Below, piece after piece: positions 46,901-55,385 of a stretch of DNA of 64,000 nt (positions within the stretch are counted from its first letter, which is position 1; the number at the start of each line of letters is the position of its first letter). Position numbers and translations under genes: made by a program. The stretch lies in assembly GCF_029193885.1 (NCBI RefSeq), contig NZ_JARFVB010000007.1, forward strand, positions 1 through 64,000. Direction: 5' to 3'. Below the pieces are notes generated by a model. The model searched no databases. It was not told the DNA's origin and worked only from the letters and a program-made list of their open reading frames with translations. This stretch comes from Flagellimonas yonaguniensis (lineage in GTDB: Bacteria; Bacteroidota; Bacteroidia; Flavobacteriales; Flavobacteriaceae).

Positions 46901-48293
46901 GCTCCGAAAAGCCATGGGCAAAAAGATATTTGCCCTGCTGGAAAAACTAAAACCACAATTTTTGGATGGTGGGGAAAAAAATGGTCATCCACGCGATGTA
47001 CTGGAAAAAATCTGGAAGGACTGGGAAGCTTTTGCCTCTTACGCGTTCAACAAGAGTCACTCTACTTGTTACGCCTATATTGCTTATCAGACTGCATACC
47101 TTAAGGCCCACTACCCTGCCGAATATATGGCGGCCGTTTTGTCCAACAACATGAACGACATTAAGCAGGTTACCTTCTTTATGGAAGAATGTAAGCGCAT
47201 GGGATTGGAAGTACTGGGACCGGATGTCAATGAATCCTACTACAAATTTGCCGTGAACAAGGACAATGCGGTACGTTTTGGCATGGGAGCCATTAAAGGT
47301 GTAGGGCGCTCCGCTGTGGAGACCATTGTGGAAAACCGTAAAGAAGGAGGTGCTTACAGATCTATATTCGATATGGCAAAACGCGTAGATCTGCGTGCGG
47401 CCAACAAAAAAGCATTCGAGAACTTGGCGCTCGCAGGTGGCTTCGACTCCTTCGGCGACACCCATCGTGCACAATATTTCCATGATGAGGGAGATGGTAT
47501 TACCTTCTTGGAGAAGGCCGTTAAGTATGGTTCCAAGTTCCAAGAAAACCAGAATTCATCCCAGGTAAGTCTTTTTGGCGAAGCGAGCGAAGTTCAGATT
47601 CCCGAGCCCATTGTGCCTCCCTGCGAGGAATGGGGCACCATGGAAAAGCTACGTCGTGAGAAAGAAGTGGTCGGTATTTACATTTCTGGACACCCGTTGG
47701 ATGACTTCAAAAAAGAAATTAAAGCATTCTGCAAGAACACCGTAAGCGATTTCTCCCGTTTGGAAGAACACGTAAATAGAGAGCTGACCGTCGCAGGAGT
47801 AATTACCGACGTACAGCACCGGGTTTCCAAAAACGGTAAAGGCTGGGGACTCTTCACACTGGAAGATTATAATGAATCCTTTGAACTTCGGATTTTTGGA
47901 GAGGAATATTTAAAGTTCCGCCATTTTTTAATGATGAACTCCTTCGTACACGTGAGAGCTTATGTGCGCGAAGGCTGGGTAAATCGTGATACAGGCAAAA
48001 AAGGAGACCCAAGGTTACAGTTCAATGATTTTAAACAGCTTCAGGATGTAATGGATGCCTTTGCGAAAAAGCTGACCATCAAACTGAATATTGATCGCCT
48101 TCAAGAACAAAGGATTCAAACCTTAAAGGACACTGTGCGGATGCACAAGGGCGACCACCCTATTAGTTTCATTATTTATGAAATGCAAGAGGAAATCAAA
48201 CTCAAACTATCGAGCCGAAAACAAAAAGTTAAGATAACCAGCGAATTGCTTTCTGAACTGGATGCGAACGAGATTCATTACAAATTGAATTAG
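43908..48293 (+). CDS. dnaE: DNA polymerase III alpha subunit fused to a DnaQ-like exonuclease
   Basis: A 1461-residue replicative polymerase. An N-terminal DEDD proofreading exonuclease (about 1-190, Asp6/Glu8 in LIFDTETTGLP, later HNATADVEATTR) is fused to a PHP domain (FVHLHNHSQFSVLQS, about 262 on) and the PolIII palm with catalytic Asp689, Asp691 and Asp693 in PDIDIDF. Finger, HhH and OB segments follow (GKGWGLFTLEDYNESFELRI). The exonuclease-DnaE fusion is usual in Bacteroidota, which often lack a separate DnaQ. It is divergent from rpsP. Confidence 0.96.
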   Translation: MYLIFDTETTGLPKRWDAPITDTDNWPRCVQIAWQLHDELGNLMEHQDFLIKPEGFNVPYEAEQIHGISTALAEEQGVPLDQVLEAFNKAMEQAKFIVGQNVGFDVNIMGCEFHRGNMESPLTELPVLDTCTEHTAELCKIPGGRGGKFKLPTLTELHEFLFGEPFAEAHNATADVEATTRCFLELVRKKQYSYQELDVQPDYFERFSEANPHEIALIGLKHINLKAASKEIADALWAGDTGGVSDEEIKENVETLEDQPFVHLHNHSQFSVLQSTINIKDLVKATAKNGMPAVALTDHANMMGAFHFVKEIMGHNKAVKAKNEELIANGEQPTEKEITPIVGCEFFVCEDHTYKNVKDYGHQIVLLAKNKKGYHNLAKMSSIAYTDGFYYVPRIDKKVIEQYKEDVIALTGNLYGEVPNKILNVGENQAKEALLWWKEQFGDDFYIEIMRHGQEDEDRVNQVLVRMAKDHNVKLVATNNTYYCDKKDAEAHDILLCVKDGEKQSTPIGRGRGYRYGLPNQEYYFKSSDEMKELFKDLPEAILNIKDIVDKIEPYDLASDILLPKFSIPEEFKDPEDEVDGGNRGENAYLRHITYKGAEKRYGELTDEIRERIDFELEIIKNSGYPGYFLIVEDFIREARNMDVSVGPGRGSAAGSVVAYCLTITNIDPMKYDLLFERFLNPDRVSMPDIDIDFDDEGRSRVMDYVINKYGANQVAQIITYGTMAAKSSIRDTARVLDLPLGDADRIAKLIPNMSKLNKIFGVEEADLKKKFRSEELEKVHELLNIAETDDLEGQTLKMARVLEGSLRNTGIHACGVIITPDDITNFVPVSVAKDSDLYVTQFDNSVVESAGLLKMDFLGLKTLTLIKDTVKIVKARTGIELVPDDFPLDDEKTYELFQRGETVGVFQYESPGMQKHMKNLKPTVFDDLIAMNALYRPGPMEYIPSFIARKHGDEEITYDLPDMEEYLKETYGITVYQEQVMLLSQKLAGFSKGDADVLRKAMGKKIFALLEKLKPQFLDGGEKNGHPRDVLEKIWKDWEAFASYAFNKSHSTCYAYIAYQTAYLKAHYPAEYMAAVLSNNMNDIKQVTFFMEECKRMGLEVLGPDVNESYYKFAVNKDNAVRFGMGAIKGVGRSAVETIVENRKEGGAYRSIFDMAKRVDLRAANKKAFENLALAGGFDSFGDTHRAQYFHDEGDGITFLEKAVKYGSKFQENQNSSQVSLFGEASEVQIPEPIVPPCEEWGTMEKLRREKEVVGIYISGHPLDDFKKEIKAFCKNTVSDFSRLEEHVNRELTVAGVITDVQHRVSKNGKGWGLFTLEDYNESFELRIFGEEYLKFRHFLMMNSFVHVRAYVREGWVNRDTGKKGDPRLQFNDFKQLQDVMDAFAKKLTIKLNIDRLQEQRIQTLKDTVRMHKGDHPISFIIYEMQEEIKLKLSSRKQKVKITSELLSELDANEIHYKLN

Positions 48294-48343
48294 ACCATAA
48301 TTATTGTCAATGGCACAATAATTAAAACGAATACGCCCTGTGT

Positions 48344-48374
48344 AAGTTACATGGGCATTATTTGACTAACTTTG
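48344..48374 (+). promoter_or_regulatory. trxA promoter
   Basis: A -7 element TAACTTTG (48367-48374) matches TAnnTTTG, 21 bp upstream of the trxA ATG; the -33 box is weak. Confidence 0.5.
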
Positions 48375-48395
48375 CATAATATTAAAACAAATAAG

Positions 48396-48713
48396 ATGGC
48401 ACTAGAAATAACAGATGCGACTTTTGACGAAGTAGTTTTAAAAAGTGACAAGCCTGTCCTAGTAGATTTTTGGGCAGCATGGTGCGGGCCTTGTAGAATG
48501 GTAGGTCCGATCATTGAAGAAGTAGGACAAGAATACGATGGCAAAGCCGTTGTTGGTAAGGTTGATGTAGATGCCAACCAGCAGTTTGCCGCTAAGTACG
48601 GTGTACGTAACATCCCTACCGTTTTGGTTTTCAAAGATGGTGAGGTTGTTAACCGTCAAGTGGGCGTATCTCCTAAAAAAACCTATACAGATGCAATTGA
48701 TGCAGCACTGTAA
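48396..48713 (+). CDS. trxA: Thioredoxin
   Basis: A 105-residue thioredoxin with active site WCGPC (Cys30, Cys33), the cis-Pro in VRNIPTVLVF and the usual five-strand fold. It is a cytoplasmic disulfide reductant. The ATG at 48396 (MALEIT) is chosen over an upstream ATG at 48372, which lies in the promoter. Confidence 0.97.
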   Translation: MALEITDATFDEVVLKSDKPVLVDFWAAWCGPCRMVGPIIEEVGQEYDGKAVVGKVDVDANQQFAAKYGVRNIPTVLVFKDGEVVNRQVGVSPKKTYTDAIDAAL

Positions 48714-48739
48714 AAAGAAAATTGGAATTGGATTTTAAA

Positions 48740-48770
48740 AAAGGTTTGGCAAATGCCAAGCCTTTTTTAT
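48740..48770 (+). terminator. trxA terminator
   Basis: The stem AAGGTTTGGCA / TGCCAAGCCTT with an AA-rich loop is followed by a T-run, directly after trxA. Confidence 0.85.
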
Positions 48771-48820
48771 TTTATCTTCATCAATAATAACAATTAGTTC
48801 TAAAGTTTGATTCTAACAAA

Positions 48821-48895
48821 TGTCACCTCGAGCGCAGTCGAGAGGTCAATTGTATTTTAGTCATGAACGAGGTCTCGACTCCGCTCGACCTGACA
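48821..48895. repeat. Two copies of the dispersed palindromic repeat
   Basis: An inverted copy (48821-48843) and a direct, diverged copy (48873-48895) of the CTCGACTGCGCTCGAG unit stand 30 bp apart between trxA and the DUF58 gene. The pair could fold into a large hairpin. Confidence 0.8.
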
Positions 48896-48943
48896 ACCAT
48901 TCATACTAAATCGAAATCAAACCGAATGCTTTTGAAGTGAACC

Positions 48944-49873
48944 ATGGACGTACGATCGGAACTTAGCAAAACAACCCTTTTCCAAAATTTGGAACTTTTG
49001 GCCCACCAAATTGTGGAGGGGTTTATCAGTGGTATCCATAAAAGTCCGTTCCATGGATTTTCAGCAGAGTTTGCCGAACATAAAATTTACAATCCCGGAC
49101 AAAGCACCAAACATATCGACTGGAAGCTATTTGCAAGGACAGACCGTTTGTACACCAAACGTTTTGAGGACGAAACCAATCTCCGTTGTCACATGATTCT
49201 GGACAACTCGGCCTCCATGTACTACCCCGAGGTAAAGGAATATTCCTTGGGCAACCTCAACAAAATCGGTTTTGGGGTGCTTTCCATTGCCGCCCTCATG
49301 CAAATTTTGAAAAAGCAACGGGATGCCGTTGGACTCAGTATTTATTCTGACACGTATGATTTCCATGCTTCGGAAAAGAACAGCGAACGCCATTTTCAGA
49401 TGCTGTATTCCAAACTGAATGAGGTAGCAACCCATACTCCAAAAACAAAAGAGACCAAAACCTATACCTTCCTCCATCAAATTGCCGAGAAAATCCACCG
49501 CAGAAGCTTGATTTTTCTGTTTACCGATATGTTCCAGACGGAAACGGAAGAGGAAAAACTTTTTGAAGCCTTACGCCATCTCAAGTACAACAAGCATTCC
49601 GTGGTCCTTTTCCATTTGTTGGACAATGAGCATGAGCTTTATTTTGATTTTGACAATACACCCAAACGTTTTGTGGATGTGGAAACGGGCGAACAGATAG
49701 ATTTATATGCCCATTCCATTAAAAAGGCATATTCAGAAACGGTATTGCAATACCAGAAGGACCTCAAACTAAAATGTGCACAATACCAAATTAAATATGT
49801 GGGCGTGGATATAGGAGCGGACTTCTCCCAAGTCTTGAATTCCTTTATGATAGAGCGGCAGAAATTTGCTTGA
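48944..49873 (+). CDS. DUF58-domain protein
   Basis: A 309-residue protein with the DUF58 hallmark GFSAEFAEHKIYNPGQSTKH and DWKLFARTDRLYTKRFEDET, followed by a von Willebrand A-like fold (MILDNSASMYYP) with DxSxS-like metal contacts. Such proteins usually work beside MoxR ATPases and vWA membrane proteins; none is adjacent here, so its complex is not visible. Confidence 0.9.
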   Translation: MDVRSELSKTTLFQNLELLAHQIVEGFISGIHKSPFHGFSAEFAEHKIYNPGQSTKHIDWKLFARTDRLYTKRFEDETNLRCHMILDNSASMYYPEVKEYSLGNLNKIGFGVLSIAALMQILKKQRDAVGLSIYSDTYDFHASEKNSERHFQMLYSKLNEVATHTPKTKETKTYTFLHQIAEKIHRRSLIFLFTDMFQTETEEEKLFEALRHLKYNKHSVVLFHLLDNEHELYFDFDNTPKRFVDVETGEQIDLYAHSIKKAYSETVLQYQKDLKLKCAQYQIKYVGVDIGADFSQVLNSFMIERQKFA

Positions 49874-49893
49874 TTATTTTTTTAAAAAAATGT

Positions 49894-49925
49894 TTTGCCA
49901 TATCCGAAATGAGAATGTATATTTG
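49894..49925 (+). promoter_or_regulatory. tRNA-Asp promoter
   Basis: TTTG (49894-49897), a 20-bp spacer and TATATTTG (49918-49925) match the Bacteroidota consensus, 75 bp upstream of tRNA-Asp. Confidence 0.7.
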
Positions 49926-49999
49926 CACTCGCTTTAAAAAAGCAAATGAACAAGATTTGAATCCGACTGTTGTCGGGGTCTTCTAAAGACAAAATCATT

Positions 50000-50073
50000 G
50001 GTCTGGTAGTTCAGTTGGTTAGAATACCTGCCTGTCACGCAGGGGGTCGCGGGTTCGAGTCCCGTCCAGACCG
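50000..50073 (+). tRNA. tRNA-Asp (GUC anticodon)
   Basis: A 74-nt cloverleaf. The acceptor stem GGTCTGG pairs with CCAGACC, the D-arm has TCAGTTGGTTAGA, the anticodon loop CTGTCAC gives GUC, and the T-arm contains GGTTCGAGTCC. CCA is not encoded. The integrase gene and all genes after it belong to a mobile element, so the 3' end of this tRNA is the probable integration site. Confidence 0.96.
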
Positions 50074-50098
50074 CTTGGATAGCGTTAAATAATCCGCA

Positions 50099-50132
50099 AA
50101 AGCCTGTAAATGAATAATTTACAGGCTTTTTA
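50099..50132 (+). terminator. Terminator after tRNA-Asp
   Basis: The stem AAGCCTGTAAA / TTTACAGGCTT with a short loop and a T-run ends the tRNA transcript. Confidence 0.85.
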
Positions 50133-50316
50133 ATTTTATCCATCTCCAAAACTCACCAAATAATATCAAAAAAAAGGTGAGTCTCGCGGTGAGTCTAAAT
50201 GTCTCTTTGAAAGACTCACCAACATCGCTATAATCGACTGTTAAAGAAATCTTTACGCCGAAATTTTAACATTTGGTTTTTATACCTTCCCGGCCAATCA
50301 TTCAAAACCCTTGTCA

Positions 50317-51552
50317 ATGTTTGGACCAATGAACATATTGTTCTATCCGAAAAAAATGGATTCGGACACCGATGGAAAAGTGACCATCTATACCCGTATT
50401 ACCGTTAACGGAAAGCGCAGTGAGTTCAGCCTCCGCAGAAGGGTCGAGGAGCGCAAATGGGACCGAAGAGCGGGAAAACTCAGGGGGACGGCACCAAAGG
50501 TGGCCAATTTCAACAGGTTCCTTGAAAACGTGAAAAACCGGTGTTTTGAGGTGTATGACAACCTACTGAAGGAAAGGGAGGATATCTCTGCCACGATGAT
50601 CAGGGACACCTATTTAGGGAAGGGGAAGAACCAGCATATGCTCCTGGAGATCTTCGATGACCATAATCGGGAAGTCGAAAGCTTGATAGGTAGGGGCTTC
50701 GCCAAAGGGACCTTACAGCGTTACAATGCGGCCAGGAGGCATGTTTTCGATTATATCCAACATGCTCACCAAAGAAAGGACATACCCGTTAAAAAGGTGG
50801 ACCACAAGTTCATTACCGGATTGGAATATTTCCTTAGATTCAAAAAGAACTGTAACCACAATACCACGGTCAGGTACATCGTGAACTTTAAAAAAATCAT
50901 CAGGATCGCCTATGCCAACCAATGGATTGAACGGGACCCCTTCTTCCATTGGAAGGCCAGTTGGAAACACAAGGAACGACAATATCTCACCCAAGAGGAA
51001 CTGACCCGAATTTTTGAAAAGGAATTCGACATTGTAAGATTACAGACCGTCAAGGATATTTTTCTGTTCTGCTGTTATACGGGCTTGGCTTTCGTGGATG
51101 TTGAAAAATTGAACAAAGATCATATCGTCAAGGACATCAAGGGCCAAAAATGGATCAAGACCCATCGACAAAAGACCAAGGTATTGAGCAGTATACCCCT
51201 GTTGAGCATTCCGGAGGCCATTATTGAAAAATACAAAGATCATCCCAGGGTGGTGGCAAAAGGGACACTGCTCCCTGTCTACACCAATCAACGGACTAAC
51301 TTTTATTTGAAAGAAATCGCCATAGGCTGTAAGATCAACAAAACACTTACCACACACTTGGCCAGACATACCTTTGCCACCACGGTGACACTTTCCAATG
51401 GGGTATCTATAGAATCGGTAAGTAAAATGCTTGGGCACACCTCATTGAAAACGACCCAAATCTACGCGAAGGTATTGGACAGTAAAATTTCAGATGATAT
51501 GGAAAAATTGAAAAATGACCCGGCGCTATTGGAGTTTGCCAAGTCAATCTAA
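50317..51552 (+). CDS. Tyrosine site-specific integrase of the ICE
   Basis: A 411-residue integrase. An N-terminal arm-type DNA-binding domain (about 1-90), a SAM-like core-binding domain (about 105-205) and the catalytic domain (about 215-400). His347-x-x-Arg350 in HLARHTFA, His374 in GHTSLKTTQIY and nucleophile Tyr383 are present. The first catalytic Arg position reads Ala258 (CYTGLAFVDV), a substitution also known from IntDOT-type Bacteroidota integrases. Starts at 50317 or 50329 are both possible; the TTG at 50311 is not needed. The gene directly follows the target tRNA. Confidence 0.9.
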   Translation: MFGPMNILFYPKKMDSDTDGKVTIYTRITVNGKRSEFSLRRRVEERKWDRRAGKLRGTAPKVANFNRFLENVKNRCFEVYDNLLKEREDISATMIRDTYLGKGKNQHMLLEIFDDHNREVESLIGRGFAKGTLQRYNAARRHVFDYIQHAHQRKDIPVKKVDHKFITGLEYFLRFKKNCNHNTTVRYIVNFKKIIRIAYANQWIERDPFFHWKASWKHKERQYLTQEELTRIFEKEFDIVRLQTVKDIFLFCCYTGLAFVDVEKLNKDHIVKDIKGQKWIKTHRQKTKVLSSIPLLSIPEAIIEKYKDHPRVVAKGTLLPVYTNQRTNFYLKEIAIGCKINKTLTTHLARHTFATTVTLSNGVSIESVSKMLGHTSLKTTQIYAKVLDSKISDDMEKLKNDPALLEFAKSI

Positions 51553-51987
51553 ATCTTTTTAATCCGGTTTTTATTGGTTGTTCCTTAAGGATTCTTTGAG
51601 CTATAAAAATGAAATTTATAGCCCATTTTTTACAATTTCTTGGGCATTTACAAAAAAATATCACATGTAATATTTGAAGGAAAGACTGGGGTTTTCCTTC
51701 ACGGAGAGGACACAATCCTATACTCAGGGGTCAGACAAAAAAATCGAAGATATGCAACCATTGATTAAATTCTTCCATTCCATAAAGACATATTTATCTA
51801 TGATGGTTTAAACCTATCTTTGGAACAAAGAAAAATTATACAATCGAAAAACTATTGAAATTTGATAATTTTTCATATTGCAATACAATATTTTATAATA
51901 CAAAAATGTATCATAATTTCACATAGTAATAAAATGTATTGTATTCTATTAATAGATTTTATTACATATTGATATGAAATTATATTA
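51553..51987. promoter_or_regulatory. Gap between integrase and cargo operon, with operator-like repeats
   Basis: About 435 bp, AT-rich towards the right. Near the HTH gene are a 9-bp inverted pair AATACAATA (51882-51890) / TATTGTATT (51937-51945) and a nested dyad ATACA-AAAA-TGTAT (51898-51911). They are probable binding sites for the HTH protein that starts at 51988. The rest (51553-51880) shows no gene. Confidence 0.5.
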
Positions 51988-52200
51988 ATGAGTACCAAAA
52001 CCAGAATGAATCGGGTAAAAGAAGTTTTGCAGGAACAAGGTAGAACCCAAACTTGGCTTGCAGACAAAATCAATAGAAGTTATGTTGTTGTCACAAATTA
52101 TTGCAATAACAACAATCAACCTAGCATTGCTGTCCTACGTGCCATCGCAAAAGCTTTAGATGTAGATGTCAGAGAGCTCTTAGTTCCCACCAAACCCTAA
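51988..52200 (+). CDS. Small XRE-type HTH regulator
   Basis: A 70-residue protein that is essentially one HTH_3/Cro-CI domain (VKEVLQEQGRTQTWLADKIN, recognition helix about SYVVVTNYCNNNN). Such single-domain proteins control restriction-modification operons as C-proteins. It ends 4 bp before the methyltransferase start, and dyads occur directly upstream. Probably autoregulatory and the controller of the operon. Confidence 0.88.
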   Translation: MSTKTRMNRVKEVLQEQGRTQTWLADKINRSYVVVTNYCNNNNQPSIAVLRAIAKALDVDVRELLVPTKP

Positions 52201-52204
52201 TATA

Positions 52205-53272
52205 ATGGAAAATTATTCAGTAATTGATTTATTTTGTGGAGTAGGAGGCCTAACCCACGGGTTTGAAAAAGAAGGATTTGACGTTGTAGCAGGCATAGAT
52301 TTTGACAAAAGCTGCGAACATGCATATAATTCAAATAACAAGGCGAAATTTATTTTTAGGGATATTGGTGATATGGCTCCCCAAGAGATTGATGCACTCT
52401 TCCCTGAAGGATCTAAGAAAATCCTGATTGGTTGTGCTCCCTGTCAGCCATTTTCCATTTTTAATCGGAAGAATGGCGGAAAAATGAGTGAATCCAATGA
52501 CCTACGCTGGAAGCTTCTATATGCTTTTGCCAACATAATAGTAAAAACCAAACCTGATATCATTTCAATGGAAAATGTCCCGCATCTTAAAGGTTTTAAG
52601 AACGGGAAAGTTTTTAATGATTTCGTTTCTATATTAGAAAAAGAAGGATATAATATCTCCTATGAAATACATAATGCCCAAGATTTTGGAGTACCACAGC
52701 GAAGACATAGATTGGTACTTTTGGGTTCCCTACAAGGTAAAATTGAAATGATACCCCCATCACATAAAGACAATCCTGTTACAGTACGCGAAACTATTGG
52801 CTATCTTCCTCCGATTCAGGCTGGACAAATATCAAAAACTGATTTACTGCACCGTGCTAGAAACCTCTCCGAACTCAGCATGAAAAGAATCAAGGCTACG
52901 CCTGAAGGTGGTGGCTGGAAGGATTGGGACCAAGAACTAATCGCTGATTGTCATAAAAAAGAAGGCGGGAAAGCTTTTGGAAGTGCCTACGGAAGAATGA
53001 GCTGGGATAAAGTTGCTCCAACCATGACAACTTATTGCATCGGGTATAATAATGGTAGATTTGGCCACCCCGAACAAAATAGGCCTATATCAATTAGGGA
53101 GGCAGCATTACTCCAATCATTTCCTGAAAATTATGACTTTATTGACCCTGAAGCATCATTTTCTTCTGGGCGCTTGGCAAGACATATCGGAAATGCGGTC
53201 CCTGTCCTTCTGGGACAAGCAGTTGCAAAAAGTGTTGCAAGACATGTTGAAACAATAGAAAATGTCAAATAA
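52205..53272 (+). CDS. C5-cytosine DNA methyltransferase
   Basis: A 355-residue type II-like C5 methyltransferase. Motif I DLFCGVGGLTHGF, motif IV GCAPCQPFS with nucleophile Cys80, motif VI ENV (123-125), motif VIII QRRHRLVLLG (165-174) and motif X IGNAVPV are all present, so it should be active. Target sequence unknown. No restriction endonuclease or Vsr gene follows; instead the next gene overlaps it by 11 bp. Confidence 0.95.
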   Translation: MENYSVIDLFCGVGGLTHGFEKEGFDVVAGIDFDKSCEHAYNSNNKAKFIFRDIGDMAPQEIDALFPEGSKKILIGCAPCQPFSIFNRKNGGKMSESNDLRWKLLYAFANIIVKTKPDIISMENVPHLKGFKNGKVFNDFVSILEKEGYNISYEIHNAQDFGVPQRRHRLVLLGSLQGKIEMIPPSHKDNPVTVRETIGYLPPIQAGQISKTDLLHRARNLSELSMKRIKATPEGGGWKDWDQELIADCHKKEGGKAFGSAYGRMSWDKVAPTMTTYCIGYNNGRFGHPEQNRPISIREAALLQSFPENYDFIDPEASFSSGRLARHIGNAVPVLLGQAVAKSVARHVETIENVK

Positions 53273-55385
53273 AAATAACATATTAAAATGGAGATTCGAT
53301 GTAAATACATTCCGCCTATTAGGTAGAGAGCTTATTACAGATAGAATAACGGCAGTTTATGAGTTGGTCAAAAATTGTTATGACGCCAACGCCAAAAAAG
53401 TCACAGTCCATTTTAATAATGTTGGGGCAGACTCTGAGGGATTAGCACAAATCATTATTGAGGACGATGGTCACGGGATGTCCTTTGAGGACATTCGCGA
53501 CAAATGGATGGTTGTTGGAACCGCCAGCAAGCGGACTAACCTTTTTTCCCCACCCCCGTTCAACCGAAGATATGTAGGTGAAAAAGGAATAGGAAGGTTT
53601 GCTGTTGACAAACTTGGAGGAAAAGTCAGAATTATTACGAAACAAGCTGGAACTAACGAACGGTTAATTGTTGTAATAGACTGGGATGAATATGAACGAT
53701 TATCTAACCAACCACAATTGGAATTGTTTACTGACGTCCCAAACGATTACCACTGGGAACCCGCACCAATTGAAGAACAAGGCACCAAGCTTGAAATATC
53801 TTCGATACCAGATAACGAAATTTGGACAGATTTAGATATCAGGAGATTGGAACGCGAGTTGGAAAAAATAGTGTCCCCATTCTTTCCCTTAAAACCTCCC
53901 TTTAATATTTGGATAAAGTCCAACGAATATAAAGAATTTGAGAGAAAACATATTGAACCTGAAACAGTCAAATATTCAAGTCATGAGTTTTCTATCGGAT
54001 TTGATCAAAAAAGAAACTATCAAGAAACTCTGGTTTTCGATAAAGAAAAAAAAGAAATTATTACCAAAAGAGTCCCCATGAAATCTTTTGGACCAGTAAA
54101 ACTGCATTTGTACTACTTTAACGAGCAGGCGAAAAAAAAATACAACGCAGTATACAAAAATGATGATTACCGAGTTGATGGTGTCAAAATATATCGCGAT
54201 GGGCTAATTACAACCCCATTTGCGGAATTTGAAGACAATGTAGACAAGAAAAGGGATATTCTCGGAATTGACAAACGCCGATGGTCAGGTGCGTGGGATA
54301 AAATAGGAACTAGGGAAATAATAGGTATCCTTGAAATTACAAATGATGACAATCCTAAGATTCGGGATGCAACCAACAGGCAAGATTTTGTTGATTGTCG
54401 AGAATATAGAGAACTAAAGGAATTCATCATTGATCAACTAAATACATTGGGAGAGCTTAAAAAGCATGAACGTGATATCGTCAAAGAAGAAACAGATTCG
54501 GCTCTCGTAAAGGCCAATATGGAAATCAAAGAATTTGAATCAGCCTTAGCAGATATAAAGCGTGAAAATCCAACATTGAGTCCTGCCCTTCAACCTTTGT
54601 TGAAACAAGCAAAACAGATTGATCGATCATTAAAGAAAGGAATCCAACAACAAAAAAAAGAACGTCAGGAACACATTCGGAAAGAGAATATTTACTTAAG
54701 CCTGATGTCACTTCAAGATTATGCCATTCATATTTCACATGCAGTAAGAACGGCACTTGGAAAAGTCAAACGAAGGGCAGAGTTTTTCAAGGATAATTTT
54801 CCCAATCCCAAATACCAGGAATTATTCTCAGATTATGCATTTGAGATATACACGGAAATGGAAAATCTCAATCGGATTATTGACTTTATGTTAAGTTATG
54901 CAGGCTCAAACATTGCAATGGAAGATTTCAATGTCCGTAATCTTTTACTTGATCTTTTCAATAGATCTTACAAACCTGAATTTGAAGCAGAAAACATCAA
55001 TGCCCATGTAGAAGTAAAAGATAATTTTATTCTACATGCGAATAAAAAATTTTTCGAAGATATTATAGAAAACCTTATTTCCAACTCTGTTAAAGCTCTT
55101 AGAAACGAACAGAACAAAATCATAAAATGTACTGGGTTTATTGAAAATGATCATTTCATACTTTATTTTTCTGACAATGGTGAAGGCATAGTACCAGGCA
55201 ATGAAGAAAAAATATTTGAGATGTACCATACCACAACTGCTGATCTTGGGGGAGCAGGAGTGGGTCTATATATTGTAAAAACGCGTGTTGAATCTCTAAA
55301 AGGAGATATAAAAGTAGTGTCAAGCGAGTTTGCCCCTAAGGGGGCAACCTTCAAAATTTCATTCCCATTTAAGAAGAATAGCTAA
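53262..55385 (+). CDS. Dual GHKL protein: Hsp90/MORC-like ATPase plus histidine-kinase module
   Basis: 707 residues with two ATP-binding GHKL folds. The N-terminal one has N-box ELVKNCYDA (34-42), DDGHGM (68-73) and GEKGIGRFA (106-114), and continues with an S5-like region containing VDGVKIYRDGL (about 305-315) as in Hsp90/MORC ATPases. A coiled coil (about 405-475) leads to a DHp-like pair of helices with His493 in ISHAVRTALG, resembling a kinase H-box, and a HATPase_c domain with N-box ENLISNSVKAL (603-613), DNGEGI and GGAGVGLYIVK (663-673). It fits a sensor histidine kinase with an ATPase sensor. It overlaps the methyltransferase end and the next start. Confidence 0.82.
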   Translation: MSNKNNILKWRFDVNTFRLLGRELITDRITAVYELVKNCYDANAKKVTVHFNNVGADSEGLAQIIIEDDGHGMSFEDIRDKWMVVGTASKRTNLFSPPPFNRRYVGEKGIGRFAVDKLGGKVRIITKQAGTNERLIVVIDWDEYERLSNQPQLELFTDVPNDYHWEPAPIEEQGTKLEISSIPDNEIWTDLDIRRLERELEKIVSPFFPLKPPFNIWIKSNEYKEFERKHIEPETVKYSSHEFSIGFDQKRNYQETLVFDKEKKEIITKRVPMKSFGPVKLHLYYFNEQAKKKYNAVYKNDDYRVDGVKIYRDGLITTPFAEFEDNVDKKRDILGIDKRRWSGAWDKIGTREIIGILEITNDDNPKIRDATNRQDFVDCREYRELKEFIIDQLNTLGELKKHERDIVKEETDSALVKANMEIKEFESALADIKRENPTLSPALQPLLKQAKQIDRSLKKGIQQQKKERQEHIRKENIYLSLMSLQDYAIHISHAVRTALGKVKRRAEFFKDNFPNPKYQELFSDYAFEIYTEMENLNRIIDFMLSYAGSNIAMEDFNVRNLLLDLFNRSYKPEFEAENINAHVEVKDNFILHANKKFFEDIIENLISNSVKALRNEQNKIIKCTGFIENDHFILYFSDNGEGIVPGNEEKIFEMYHTTTADLGGAGVGLYIVKTRVESLKGDIKVVSSEFAPKGATFKISFPFKKNS

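Noticed and set aside
50317-51552. Integrase as a pseudogene because the first catalytic Arg is missing
   Set aside because: The frame is intact and the same substitution is known in active IntDOT-type enzymes.
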